The notes: generated from the sequence alone by a model not told the origin. DNA of 64,000 nucleotides from Ectocarpus siliculosus (GCA_000310025.1 FN648707.1:615137-679136); one strand, 5' to 3'. Shown: positions 24,247-36,949, counted from the first letter of the stretch. Translations and numbers: made by a program.

Positions 24247-27200
24247 ATGTGGTGAGTGTCCGTGTCGCTGGCTGGCGCGCTGTTCATTGCTCTGCTGTTG
24301 GTTGCAGGTCGCTTCTCTTGCGAGCGGACGTATGCATTGATACTGTAGTATCCAGGTGACATGCATACATGAGGCGGCAGGAGTGACTCCACGCAGGCAC
24401 GCTACCCACAATAGCACGGTTCACCTAGGCATCGCTGCCGCCTTCGTGGCCACTTTCGCCACCACGGCCCACGCCCGGAGTGCCTGCTCGGGTCGGGTCG
24501 GTGTGTGTGTGCGCACCATCGGGCAGTCTTTGCACCATCGGGCAGTCTTTCAGTGATGACAGTACGCCGTGTGGGCATTCTCTAAAATATCATTCGCGAA
24601 TTACGTACATGGCTACGTGCACATCATTCCTCCTTTGTGGAGACCGGCCCATGTGGACGAACAGAAAAGCAAGGTTGCTGCGGCTTCCCGCCCGCCTGTG
24701 CTTTTTAACACGAGCCTCAAACCTGTTCTTAGACGCAGTGTAGATACTGTAGATAAGGTACAGCAGCAGTCCCCGGAAAGGTCAGGACGCAGTCTGTCCC
24801 ACTCCCTTCTGTAGTTACATCAGTTGCTGATTTTTCACCTTGTCGAGTCTACTGGCCGATGTTCGCAGCGAAGTCACTGGCGACCGTTTGCCGTTTACAC
24901 TTCGCCCGCAACGGGAACAATACAAGCTGGGCCGGCGAATCATCGCTTGTGTCCTGCACGACTTCCCTTCTGCCGCTGATGTTGGTGTACCGTTTGGGTT
25001 TTGACACTGATCGCAGGAAACCGAGCCAGGTGCAGGCATCGCACAGACGTCGGGCGGTCATGGTTTGGATTGTGTCGGTGGTCGGCATCATTGCATGTGA
25101 GCGATCGACAGGACCGTACCTAGATGGACGTAAATAATTCAGGGTGATAGGCAGTCTATGGAGCGCCGCGCATAGCGAGTCGACAGTAGTATATTCCGTT
25201 CACGACGGCGCCAAAATGATATTTTGTGGTGACAAATGTTCCCGACACCCCCCCTCGCTGGAGGCTTTAGAGAGTAGAATACAGAAAAAGCGCCATACTC
25301 CGGCACAATCGAACTTGAGCGGTTCCCAAGGCCTTCCGTAGCACAGCCAACGGTAATGAAATGCAAGACACGACCACCATGAGGTTCGAAGTGCCTGTGC
25401 ACTTTGCTGCGAATATTGATGCAGTATTTCTCGATACCTGACATTCTTCCGTCTCCACGACACGGTCATTGGAGCAAGGACTTCGCGCGCGAACCCCACC
25501 CCGGGGTGATCATGCCTATTGGCAACGCTCTATGTTCTCCATACCACCTACTGCTGCTGCAACTACTTCTGCAGTACAGTTTCTTGATGGAATCGCATCA
25601 CGCACGTCACCCCTTGCAATGGGTTCGTTTCGGTCTTGCTTTCGCAGATTCCGGCTGGCTGTTCTACAAAGCAGCAGAGAAGGCGAAGGCACCCGACACG
25701 TCTTTCGCATTGACGGTGAGCCGGGTGTCCTTATCTTTCAACCTGGACTGGCTTCAATATCTGAGAGCAATCGCCAACCTAGTGCCATAGCCATGCAGAA
25801 ACGCCGCTCTTGTAGTGCTACCGCTTTTCCACCAACGTTGTTAGATCTTGTTGCCGGCAAGGATAGGTTGGCGAGAGATGGATGCCGAGAATCAGCTACT
25901 GCAAGGGTTCCTTCTTACAACAAAGTGACAGAAACTGGTGGTGGGTGATATGTGCCGCTCGCGGTGTCCTTGGTGGGTGGGAAATAAGGGTATTGGTGGT
26001 CGTTCGAGAGGGCGCGCATGGTAACTCCGACGAGACAACTTTATGGGCTAGATATACCGCTGCATGGTGAGATCAAAACGTCACACCGCCAAATTCCCAG
26101 CGCTTGTGCACGGCAGGCGATTGCTCGCCCGTTGACACGCTAAGGTTACGCCAAGCAAGCGCGACTGACCCAATATGTTTTGTTGTCGTTTGAACCTGTT
26201 CAATTTTCAGAACGTCGTATACAAGTACCCCGACCTCTGGATTTGCCCGTACGTGAACTACGGCTGCGACGAGTGGGAGCTCGAGGAGGAGTGCGTGGAT
26301 TCTGCGTGGATGACCGAAGGGGGCAAACCGGACGCGGTGTTCTACCCCAGAGTCAAATTGGACCAGCTCCATCAAGTAACAACCGAGGAGCGACAAATCA
26401 ATGCTATCCCTGATTTGACCAATTTCGACAGCGAGGGGAACGAGCAAGAAAACGTGAGCCTCGAATCCTCCCTTGGTTCCTGAATTTTGTTGTACTTCTT
26501 GGTCATTTTCGGGGCGACGTTTCCCATGAAGACTTGCGTCGCTGCCTTGGAATGTACGGTGGTGTTGCCCGTGCGCCATTCACATGAAACCACCATGAAC
26601 TAAAGGTGCAGGTGGGTAACATGCCTCATTACATGTCGAAAGATACACTGCACAGATTCCATAACCGATATCTTCACGGCAAGAAGAGTGTCAGGGTCGA
26701 ACATTTCGTCGACCGCTCTTGGAGCAACATCGTTCAGTGTTAGCACACTCGGAGCAATGGAGCTACCAGTCGGACCAGACGGTGTTGGTACGTCGTTGCA
26801 TTTTCTTCGACGACAAACCCGGGTAGACTGAGTCCGTACAGTAGGAGAGGCTACCCGCGATACCGTACCGAAGCATGTTTTGGTGGGACACATGACGGAC
26901 ATGACGGACACCGTTGCGTGCTCCTTTGCTTGGTTCACGGTACTGTAGTCCCTCACAAACTCGAGGATAGCCCGAAATCGGTACATAAAACCCAAGAAAC
27001 AAGCTCGAAACTTTACAACCTCGTGTGTGCTCAATCGTGATACGTCCGCCTTGCCGCCTCCCCGTGCGAGCTCACCATCGCCATTCAATCCAACCTGTCG
27101 TAGTGGCCTACAGTGCTAGCCGCTCTCTGCCGCACGTTCAAGCCCGCAAGAATGAGCTTCATGGAGCCATCATGCATGCAGTACTGTCTCCAATGCCAGC

Positions 27201-29893
27201 CGTTCTCCGCCGTACTTTAAGGCCCACAGGAGTGAGCTTCAAGGAGACCCAATGGTTGCCTATCCACCATGTAGCGAACGCCCGTGAGCCATCACCGCGA
27301 GAGGTCCTCGCATCCGAATATCTAACCTTCCGGCTGTGTGCGACTCTTCTACGGTCCTTCTGGATCCGATCCTGTCTTTGTGTGATTCGTAGGGGAGAGG
27401 TCACTGCGTGATCTTCGAGACATCGGCTGCTACTGACTTTGTTGGACAAGAGCGAGATTCCCACGAGTACCTGGATTACATCCATTTAGACGTGAGCACC
27501 AAAGGACGGTACTGTGCGTTCCACGACGCCTTAGCGTTCATGTTTACACATCATGGCGAGGTATTCAGGTTTTGTCCCCGCGCACCTAGAGCAATACGTC
27601 TGTCAGTACCAGCAGCCCCACGACTCTGGACCTCTTATTTGTTATCCTTCGGAACCCAAACTATGTTGAACGCCCACCACGTGACCCAAATGACTTGCCG
27701 TGCCTAGAGTGCGTGGCGGTTCCCGACATAACGTTTTGTATTCAAAATTTGTCTCCTTGCCAAGCCTATATCCTAAGTTTGGGTTTCACATTGAGGGGTT
27801 GCACCACCCCGTATGTTTCAGGGACACGCAACCATCTGCTGGGGCGAATATAACACCGGCCGAGAGCGCGTCAAATTCTCGTGGGCCAAGATTGACAATC
27901 GCCGATAGTCTCAACAGCTGGCTGTTTTACGGGCGATGCATGGAAGCAACAACGTCGCCCTGGTGCAAGTAGGAAAGGTCGAGAACGGCTCTCTTAGGCC
28001 AAATGGGTTGGGAATTGTTATCGGAGCCAACGTTCGTACCGCTATCCCGACTGTATCACCCCGACAACCGCATGCCTTCCGCTAAACAGATGTACTGGTA
28101 CCCGGGCGGCAAATTTGGTAACTCTACGACCTGCGTCGCGGAAGGGGTAGAGTGGGCGGACCACAGGTGAAGACACGTGGTTCGCAGCTGTTGTTGCTGT
28201 TGTCGTTGCTGCAGTTGTTGTGATTTTCCCCTAATTGCGCTGTTCACACAAATATTGTACCTGTACCCTTGTTCTGTGGACGGTTTGCCTGTTATTTCGA
28301 CTGGTACTGAGGATGGACCCCTTCCTTTACCTGCAGGTGAACCTCAAGGAGGTGTGTCCCTCACGGTGCGTTTGAAGGGCCTGACAGAAACTAGTTTCAA
28401 GTAACAGAAGCTACTTTCAAGCGTAACCGCCGCTGTCCACTACTTCACGCATTTCTCGCCCCCCGTCTTCCGGCAGGGAGTGGGTTTATGGCTTCCTGAG
28501 CGACCCCGAGGACCCCACAGCGATCTCAACAGGATTTCCGTTGTCCTACAGCTGTATCACGAATACCTCGAACACCCACATCTTCAACACGCTCGTGAGC
28601 AACAATTCGTCTAACTGTTGTCCGGGGACGAGAAAGTCTTGATGTTTGGTGACGTTGGGGGAGTTTCAGCGTGTATATGGTTAGCCGCGACTTACGTCTC
28701 CACAATACATTCAATCTACTTAGGAAGCGATCGCACCGGACCAACCAACTGTTTTCAAATTTATACATTCGTTCACCATCACCATTGAAAGACAAAATCA
28801 ACTTTCCACATGAAGAATCTCCCAACACGTTGAAATATTTCGAGGTGTAGCTTTAGTGTTGTTTCTCTGACTAACGAGCTAGTGTGTGTAGGAGAAGCTG
28901 TTTTCCCACCAAGTCACCATGTTTTGTCTCACCGTTCTGTATTTGTGCACGTGCTTCGCTTGCTTGTGCTGCACGCGTGTCAGGGCATTGGGCTTACCAA
29001 CCAGAACAAGTTCATGTCGGATGACATCTCATCGTACAAGGCGCTGTTTACGAATTTTGGAGTTCACAAGAATACGGTGCGTCTGAACGGCATTTGCTGA
29101 TTGATTGTGTTGTCGCTGTCGCTGTCGGGTGTGGTTGGTGTTGTTGGTGGGAAGATGGTGTTTCTATCACCCCGCCCTTCTCATTCGTTCGCAATCATGC
29201 TCCAACAATGCAGGTGAACCCAAACATCACAATGCCATACGCCCACGTGTCTCTGGAGATGAAGCAGCAGGCTGACTCTTGGGAGATCATCACAGAGTCC
29301 AACCCGTACGAATTCGCCGAGATGTTTGGAAATATTGGCGGGTTTTGGGGTGAGTGCGACAAAACGAACCGGTACATGTGAAACAGCCGCCGAATTGTAG
29401 CGCATGCTTCGCCCTGTAGTGGCGGCATCCCCGCCCGTGTGCCTACGAGAACAGACCGTTTGCCCTAGCGATTCGCGAAGATTCTTTTGTGACGAATCAC
29501 GTGGCGTGCAACGACCGCTTATGCTTTAGGAACGATTGAACCTGTTGCCGACGTTGTCTCGACCGCCACAGACCCCTTCCGCTCGTTTCCACCCCGACAG
29601 ATCTTCTTCTCATACTGTGGCCGCTATGCTTCGTTGCGGCCACTCAAGAAGATCCCCACCTCAAGCCTCGTACCTTCAAGAAGTCGGTCATGAGGGGGGC
29701 CGAACGCGCGGCCGGCGTTACCAAAGTGATCGCGCGTGTCGTGCCAATGAGACACTCCGGCAGAACGAGACAAGCGGCGGCGGTAGATGGCTTCGAAGGA
29801 TCAGAAGAAGCGCCGCCGTGGGAGCGACAACCCGCGCAACGACAAGAGGCCCCCCAATCAGCCACCAACTGGCAGGACGCGCGCCAGTGTTGA
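24247..29893 (+). pseudogene. Copy B of the two-membrane-segment family, broken in exon 6
   Basis: Exons by comparison with A: 24247-24251 (ATG TG), 25017-25096, 25648-25715, 26211-26453, 27393-27491, about 27918-28166, 28337-28365, 28477-28594, 28984-29076, 29214-29349 and 29601-29893 (stop). Ten of the eleven read cleanly and are closest to A, for example FDSEGNEQEN at the end of exon 4. Exon 6 is damaged: a two-base loss relative to C near 28070-28085 brings in a TAA and puts the QMYWYPGGKFGNSTTC part out of frame. Exon 7 is 29 bases, against 33 in A and 27 in D, so its 5' border or phase differs. I read B as a pseudogene, or possibly a gene with a different exon 6/7 junction. Its leader and TM1 exon are intact, so it may still be transcribed. 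Confidence 0.65.
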
Positions 29894-32020
29894 CCTCCTT
29901 CTCCCCCGAGGAGGGCGAATGTCTTGCACATCTTGAGAGCAAAAGCAACCCACGAGCGGAAGCGGGGTACACGTCAGGGCATCGAAAGTGGGGGAGCCAT
30001 GCATGTGGAGGTTCATAGCCATGTCCGGAGAGGACAAAACGCGTTGTCCCTGGCGGGTTGTTCCGTGAGTAGCGGAGAAAGAGCCATGTTAAGCTTACGG
30101 CGTTTTCGGAATTGTTTTAAGTTGGGATACGTTTCAATATCCCTATGCGCACAAAGGCAACGGCGTCGACTGCAGATTTATGGCGTCTTCTTCACGTATC
30201 AACGATGCCTTGACAGCTGCTTCTTGGCCGATTCGTCCTGGTGTACTCCGTAGTTTGTTTCCACCAGAAACAGTTCGGGGGTCTTTTGCGCTGATGCTCC
30301 TTGCTGTATGATGTTTGCTTATTTGCGTCGATGCGAGAGATCCTCGCAACCGCTTCAACGTTTCCCCGTCCGTGTTCAGTAGTTCTGCTTCCTTGATGTC
30401 CGTGGGATGTTGGCCCGACCCTCCTTCCTGCCTCCCTCACAAGAAACGACCTTGTTGCTATGAAAACAAGCCACGAACAACATCATCCCAACACTAGCCT
30501 ACAGGAGGCACCAGCTTGGCGTGTGGCAGTGCCGAGATCAGCTAGTGTTTCTGGTGGCTTTTAATCTCGACTTGTTGGACGGTGGGGTATCACAAGATGA
30601 TGTACATATGGAATCAATGTAGCAGAGACGATCAACTTAGCAGAGCTGAGGCGCTGAAGAGATGTTGGCTGCAGCCAGGGTAGAGTGTACGGTATGGGGA
30701 CTGCAAGGACAGGTTGGGAAGGTGGGCAGTGCGTAGAGGACCATAAGTTCGGAGTTTAGAATTTGGTGCATTTTTTTAGCATATGAGGGGTATCCTCTGC
30801 ACTCGGTGATGGTGATCAGCTTTTGTGGGGCCGTAAATAGAAACTCGAATGGAGTTGAATAGAGAAAACACAATGTTTATGAATATATTTTTGCGTATTC
30901 TCATGCACTCTTGGTGGTGAAGTAGGGCCTACGACCGAAACGAAAAGGCCCTTGACAAATATACAAACAGATCGCGTGGTTTTAATTTCAATGGGCGGCG
31001 TATGCATGCAACAAGAGGATCGACAGGTGTTGTGTATGGATTCGGTGGCTGGACGACTTGTGAATTGGTTCTCGTCTTGTGATTGTGTTACTGAGTATTG
31101 AGTTCCTGGAGGGGTAATCGAGCCCCAGAAATGAGCCCAATATGTTTTGTTGGTGCCTGCATTCGTGTGTGTAGTCCTTGATCTTGTCCTTACCGGAGGT
31201 GAAGTTTTCGGATGTCCATCAACAATACTGCAGTTAAAAACAGCATTTACTTGTGTCTAAAAACGTACGGGATGAGGTAGGTCGTTTTCTCGGCGATCAG
31301 CATGCCTGTACGTTACATTGCCTACTCTTTGGGGAGACCTCTGACGAAATAGAGGTGGGAATGGGTTGGAAGTTCCCTAAAAAGAATAATTGAATTGACT
31401 GTCTGGCAGGAGGGGCCGACTGCAGGCACCGCCCGATCGGCTGTCGAAAGTGCGCGTTTCTTGCGCAGCAGGCGCAAAAGCGCCTTGACGATTGAGGGTG
31501 ATGCATGCAAAACGTGTGACGCGGACGGCCGACGCGCGTACCCGAACAATTGCTAAGTACCATGCCGGAATGATATTTCTTTCAAGCCCACATCCATGGA
31601 AAATCGACGACGTTCATTGCTACAGATCTCGATCGCCATAGGAGCCACAATTTCAGCATTGTACTTGCCGGTGGTATAGTACCGGGAGTCAACCTAACCC
31701 CAGCCCAGCGGTGGTCACAAACCTTCACAGGCACATGCATTGTCAATTGCCAGGGGGGACAGGTGGCGGCCCCACGATTTTAGATGACTGATGAGGGGAT
31801 GATGAGAAGGGCGACTACGATTTATTATTATTCTGGAGTTCGGCACACAGCTGTGGGGCCTTATACTTGCATTCAGGGGAGTACTCCCCATACTGCGATG
31901 TTTGCGTGTGCAGATTTCGGTTTTGATTGCCTTCCAAAATTCGGCCGCACATCTAACACAAAGCACATGCACGGAAACCAGTACTGTATACGAAGATGCA
32001 GTCAACTCGTTCGTGTTCCC
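29894..32020. other. 3' flank of unit B
   Basis: Shared with the flanks of C and D, less so A. No gene is supported on the plus strand. On the minus strand, frames at about 30143-30440 (peptide RIGQEAAVKASLIREE) and 30637-30873 (peptides STPFEFLF and GYP) have recognisable counterparts in C and D. They may mark exons of a convergent gene or only reflect recent duplication of the DNA. Confidence 0.4.
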
Positions 32021-32640
32021 CCCCCCCCCCCCCCCCCCTTTTTTTGGTTTTAAATTTTGGGCAGGTATGGAAAAAAACGGAGAAAAGGGGTGGTTTTTGC
32101 GAAAAAATTTCTTCTTGAGTAGGAAGGGGAAAATTTAAAAAGGGGGTGGTGGTTGGGTTGTTTCCACATGAACTTTTCGAGTTNNNNNNNNNNNNNNNNN
32201 NNNNNNNNNNNNNNNNNNNNNNNNNNNNNNNNNNNNNNNNNNNNNNNNNNNNNNNNNNNNNNNNNNNNNNNNNNNNNNNNNNNCTTACCCCCCCCCCAGG
32301 GGGGGTCCCAAACCTTCCCGGGCCCTTCCTTTTTCATTTCCCGGGGGGGCCGGGGGGGGCCCCCCCGTTTTTAAATGCTTGTGGGGGGGATGTTGAAAGG
32401 GGGGATTCGGTTTTTTTTTTTTTTGGGGTTTGGGCCCCCAGCTGGGGGCCTTTATATTTCCTTTCGGGGGGGTCCCCCCCATATTGGGATTTTGGGGGGG
32501 GCGGTTTTGGTTTTTGTTTCCCTCCCAAAATTGGCCCCCCCTTTTACCCAAAAGCCCTGCCCGGGAACCCGTTTCTTTTTAGGAAGGGCCGTCCAATTTT
32601 TTGGGTTTCCCCCCCCCCCCCCCCCCCCATCTTCTTGCTT
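32021..32640. other. Assembly artefact: 100-N gap between two poor reads of the same DNA
   Basis: Ns occupy 32184-32283. The flanks are homopolymer-inflated: 32020-32183 is a distorted copy of 32630-32775, and 32284-32630 is a distorted copy of 31693-32030. For example the block GGGGCCTTATACTTGCATTC near 31857 reappears as GGGGGCCTTTATATTTCCTT near 32444. Both sides meet at a poly-C tract (about 32019-32038 and 32609-32628). The gap is therefore false, and 31693-32183 and 32284-32775 represent one locus of about 490 bases. Frames with long P, G or F runs in this stretch are meaningless. Confidence 0.85.
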
Positions 32641-32953
32641 TAGAGTCTAGGCAGGTATTGCAGACACACGGACGATCGGTGTGCTTCTCGCGAAAAAATC
32701 TCTCCTCGAGTAGGAAGGTGAAAATTCAAAAAGCGCTTGTTGTTTGGTTGTTTCCCACATGATCTTCTCGAGTCGAAAAATCCGTGGGGGCTTCTGGTCA
32801 CCGATCGAGGCGCGCTCGACGCCACTAGGAACGTATGCGAGAATACTCGGGGCTGGTGACGGTTCTTGGGCGCAAAATCAAGCATTGGTCTAGGAAACCA
32901 GGCGAAATAGAGAGAAGTGGGAGGGGGGTGCGAAGATTCCCGCACCCGCCCAC

Positions 32954-33912
32954 GGGCGCACAAAAAACATTTTCCGGACACCTAACCCCAAAAAATGTTT
33001 TGGGCCCCTCCAGGGGGGAGGGGGGGGGTACGAAGGTCTCATCCCCCCCCCAAACGCCACACAGTTTCCTATATAAACGAGAACATACTAAATCCTATTC
33101 ATAAAGGGGGCACATTTCATGCAAGGGGTAGTGCAATCCACGTAGCCCCTGCTCCAGCGTACCGCAGCCCGGTACCGTCCGTCGCAGAGGAGAGAAAGAG
33201 AGAGAGCGAGAGTTGAGGAGAGTGGTCACGATGAGCACACTCTCCGTTGGAGGAGGATGGAGGGCGAAGGCGCTCGACGCGAAAGCGCTGGAAGAAACGA
33301 CGGTTTAGTCTTGTTGAGGGAGGTGGAGGGGCTTCGGGGAGTGAATAGTGAGTGCAATGCAAGGCATATTGCAATTGAATTGTGGATGGGTGTTGCACGT
33401 GGCGAAGGTGAGGCCACCGCCGTAGGCTCATCGACAGCCCCTCTTCGGTATGTTGCCGGCTCGAGTAAGCTTGGAATGATGACGTTTCGACGCATGTGGG
33501 TATGTGTCATTTGTTTCTGGTGTGTCATTTGGTTGTGTCATTTCGCCATGTTCGCCCAAGGTCAAACGTGGTGGACTTTTCGTAGAACCTTTGAGAAGTT
33601 CTGATTTGCTTGTAGAGGTGAGGGGTTGTCCCCAAGCACTACTGCTGTACGTCAAGACTTGAAAACCAAATTAGAAGTGTCCCCAGCCCGTCACAGATTC
33701 TTGCATGAAGTAGCAATCTACACCTTCCTGGTAACAAGGTCCTGCGTGCACGTCGTGCCGTAAACACCACCACACGCATGCACACGCAATGGAGAGGGAG
33801 AAAGCCAAGAAGAAAGCCTGTACAAACATTTTCCAAAACAAAAACAAAAATTCCACACCCCTCCCGGGAGGGGGGGTTAGGTGTCGGAAAAAATGTTTCT
33901 GTGCGCCCTTGG
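32954..33912. mobile_element. Non-autonomous inverted-repeat DNA element (Mutator-like by target size)
   Basis: The left end reads GGGCGCACAAAAAACATTTT, then CCGGACACCTAACCCC. The right end, reverse-complemented, reads GGGCGCACAGAAACATTTT, then TTCCGACACCTAACCCC, so terminal inverted repeats of at least 40 bases are present. The word CCCGCCCAC flanks it at 32945-32953 and 33913-33921, a 9-base target duplication as Mutator-type elements make. The uninterrupted site is seen in unit C near 50257 (CACCCGCCTACAATACCGGGG). The inside, about 0.9 kb, shows no transposase. The exact right end is uncertain by about four bases. Confidence 0.72.
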
Positions 33913-33921
33913 CCCGCCCAC

Positions 33922-35204
33922 AAAATCGGGGACGTAGGCTGCCGAACAGACACCGCAAACGGGGCAAATTTGCCCTTCAGAGGCCCACGTATGAATGGTG
34001 GGAAGCTAGAGCGAGGGAAGAAGGAGGCGGAAGATTTTCGCAGTGGCTTTGGAATCACACCGACGCACACAAGCAAATCAAAGCCCCAACGACAAGGAAT
34101 ACCTCACCCAAGGCTTTCCTGGTAGAGTGACAACGCAGACCAGGACGGATTGGTGCTAGTAGGACACCGTTGATACGTGGTCAGTACGTGATGAACCCGA
34201 AAGCAGCACTGTTGTATTTCTGGTACGGGGCCAATGACAAGGCTGTCAACACATGTGTTCGAGCATGACCGTCAAGCAAAGCATGTGCTCACCACTCATG
34301 ACACCACAGCCTAGGAAAATAATGATTTGCCCTATCCAGCACGAGTTCAACGCCTTTTCATTCATTGCTCCCCCGCATTAGACCTCCTCGCATTTGTCCC
34401 CATGCATTTCGTAGGTCGCGTCGCCTTCAGGGCCTGGAAAGTTGTCGTCCTTTCTGGCGGTTGGCGGTCAACTGAATTCCAATGGCGGCCGGTTGCCGCG
34501 GTGTCGGCAAAGACCTAAAGGACCCCAAACATCGCAAGCAGGAAGCTGAGAACGGGTGTGAGGGGAGTATGCCACGAGAAGCGGTCGATAGAGTCCGAAC
34601 ATCAACCTACCAACGTTGATAACGGACTGCCATGACATCCACCTACAAGAAGAATCTTTGCAAACACCTACACCACTAGGAAGAAAACATACACAACGTT
34701 GACAGGCAGGCTACCTACACTATTGACGCCACGTTTGTTTCAACATTCCTCCACAAGACCGAAACAATGACCCTATCAGAGGAAATGTTATCGCTGGAGG
34801 TTCAGCTGTCCCCTGGTAGCGAACGATCGGCATGTTTTGAAAAACCTCTTGGGGCAAAACTATCCTCTAGAGGGTTTAGAGCGATAAGAATCATCAAGAG
34901 GGGTTTAAACCTCGTGCGTCGATTGTTTACAAAGGACCGATTGGCATCGGAACCTCTAAAATATTGTCACAGGGGCCAAGGGTAGGAAGCAGCTGGTTGG
35001 CGGGTTCTCTTATTATACTTTCTTGCCCAGCGTTCGCAGGTGAAGCCTGGGTCGCACGTCACAATTTGGCGAGAATGGGGCAGCCATTGTTCTTTGTCGC
35101 ACCATGTGTTCATCCCCCAAAATGTCTTCTTTGTTCTCCAAATTGCAGACAGCAGGACCGGCTGCGCAGGGAGGAGTAGATGGTTGCGACTAGACCCCGT
35201 ACTA
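33922..35204. other. Unassigned stretch
   Basis: The first 60 bases continue the 3' flank of unit B after the inverted-repeat element. The rest shows no supportable gene. The part from about 34970 may belong to the dispersed repeat that follows, since a minus-strand frame (34967-35467) runs from it into the repeat, but copy 1 lacks it. Confidence 0.35.
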
Positions 35205-36430
35205 TTTCTGCAGAACGTACGAGTTCTCCAGAAGCTGCCCCCGTGCTCCACCCCCACACCCAACACGATCTCTCTGACTATAGCCTGATCAAACAGCCAC
35301 CGGAAGCAGCGCGAGAGAGATAAACCACACAGACTCGCTAATAATTCTGTACAGGACATGCCAGAGAGCCTTGCAAACATCTCTCTATAGCGAAAAAAGG
35401 GCTCCGATACTCTATTAAACGGCTCGGTTTGATACTGAGCATGAAGCCGTCTTACTCTCGCTCTCAAACAAACTTGAGCCAGTTCGGAGAGATGAGGCCC
35501 TCAAATGGTGAGCACCTACCGTACAAATAGTTCGCTACAGGGTCGTCCGAATCGATAAAATAGGCCACTGCAGTCTTGAGTGGAGGCCGGGAGTTCACCC
35601 GTGCCTTCGACAGTGTGCCACGAGAAACAGCCAAAGAGAACACGATGCGGGTCATGCGCCAGCGCCAGGGTTGGACATTTTGTGTGCTTCGGGGAGAAGG
35701 ATTGTTTTGCCGTAAGGAACGACCAACGCAAGTTTATCGGGCAGTGGGTGCACGTTAAGAGGAGTGACACAACCGGTGGCAGCGGTCACATGACCGAGTG
35801 AAGGGTGAGCGAGGGGTTGAGCTCGGCTTGAGCGCTGTGCACCACTGGTGTGGTCAGGTCACAAGTTCGTCTTGATAGGCTATGATTTACACGGATGGCT
35901 AGTTTGTGTCGAACACCGAACGAAACCCTCAGCGGAAGGATGTGGTTAGTACTGCTTTCGTGCTGCGAAGAGGACATCACCATCTTTCGGCAACAAGCAA
36001 AATAGCTTATCCCAAAAAAAGTTGTGAGTTGCTGATGTACACATGCGTTTGAACCGCCAAATGCTGTCAACAGAACTTTCCTTCTGATTTCCGCTCAAAG
36101 AATATGGTCGCTCCCAAAGTATGTTGTCATTGTGGGCTACAGACAGTGGACATCGGGCATGCTGTGCGCCCGTTGACACTCGCGTAAACTATCGGGGAGC
36201 ATAGATGTTTGGATTGTGCTGCACGAACGGTTTGTTCGGCCCCATAGACTCCCGTGCATCCGATTGCTCTGCGATACGATGCTCTGCATGCTGTAACACT
36301 TGGCTTGTTTCAGCCGCGTAACGTGAGCTATTATTGCGATATTGCTCTTCGCGCAAGAATACCGGACGTTCTCTCAACGCCGGCATAGTTGCACATACGC
36401 GTGGTTTGCCGTCGGGGCAAGATGGCGCAA
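35205..36430. repeat. Dispersed repeat, copy 2
   Basis: Same orientation and extent as 2785-3990. Minus-strand peptides held in common include REMFARLSG, RPVFLREE and NKPFVQHNP. The copy ends where a CCCATGGG hairpin begins at about 36460. No recognised domain. Confidence 0.7.
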
Positions 36431-36461
36431 CGGGGTGATGTACATTATCCTTATTCGTGCC

Positions 36462-36545
36462 CATGGGTACCCACGCCCCATGGGTACTCATGGGCATTGT
36501 ACCCATGGGCACCCATGGGTACCCATGGGGCGTGGGTACCTATGG
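36462..36545. repeat. CCCATGGG palindrome array 3, hairpin
   Basis: At least five exact CCCATGGG octamers lie in about 85 bases. The 22-base arm whose outer part is GGTACCCACGCCCCATGGG is matched by its exact reverse complement ending GGGGCGTGGGTACC, giving a long foldback around a short loop that itself holds more octamers. It lies exactly at the edge of the dispersed repeat, as if inserted there or marking its end. Confidence 0.85.
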
Positions 36546-36713
36546 GTAACGACGGTGGGAATTGCAAAACTCCCTCTGTTAGATGTATGCATACGTACTC
36601 CTGGTTGTGGACACTTTGGGTTCGGCACCCGGCTTTTTCGGCATTTTCTTCCTCTCGGCAGTCACTCTCTTTCTCGGGGGCACACAGCGGGTAACGCGAT
36701 GCAACACTGCGCA

Positions 36714-36949
36714 TGGCTGGTACTCGTAAGCCATTCACCTGCGGCGCCTGTCCTTACCGTTCAACTCCGCGTAAACTGGATGCATACCTGCGCTATTGCT
36801 TACCGCCCATGACAAAGAAAGGCGATGATCCACCACCTAGCAACATATTTGAAGGCATAACTGACGGAGGATCCCAGAGCACGTATTTCAAGCGGAAGGT
36901 CATCAGCTACCAAGGGCAGGTAGCCGGAAAACGCTACTCGCTACTCTAG
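36714..36949 (+). CDS. Small zinc-finger-like open frame
   Basis: A 78-residue frame starts at ATG (MAGTRKPFTCGACPYR) and ends at TAG near 36947. Residues 9-31 hold C-x2-C, a PYRS turn and a spaced L-x-Y-x-x-C end, resembling a C2H2-type finger whose second pair is altered. The rest (DDPPPSNIFEG, FKRKVIS) is polar and basic. Neighbours give no operon-like context, and it may be one exon of a larger gene or part of a transposon. The call rests on the motif alone. Confidence 0.3.

Noticed and set aside
32340-32640. Gly/Pro/Phe-rich open frames around the N gap
   Set aside because: They come from homopolymer-inflated poor sequence, a distorted copy of the neighbouring DNA.
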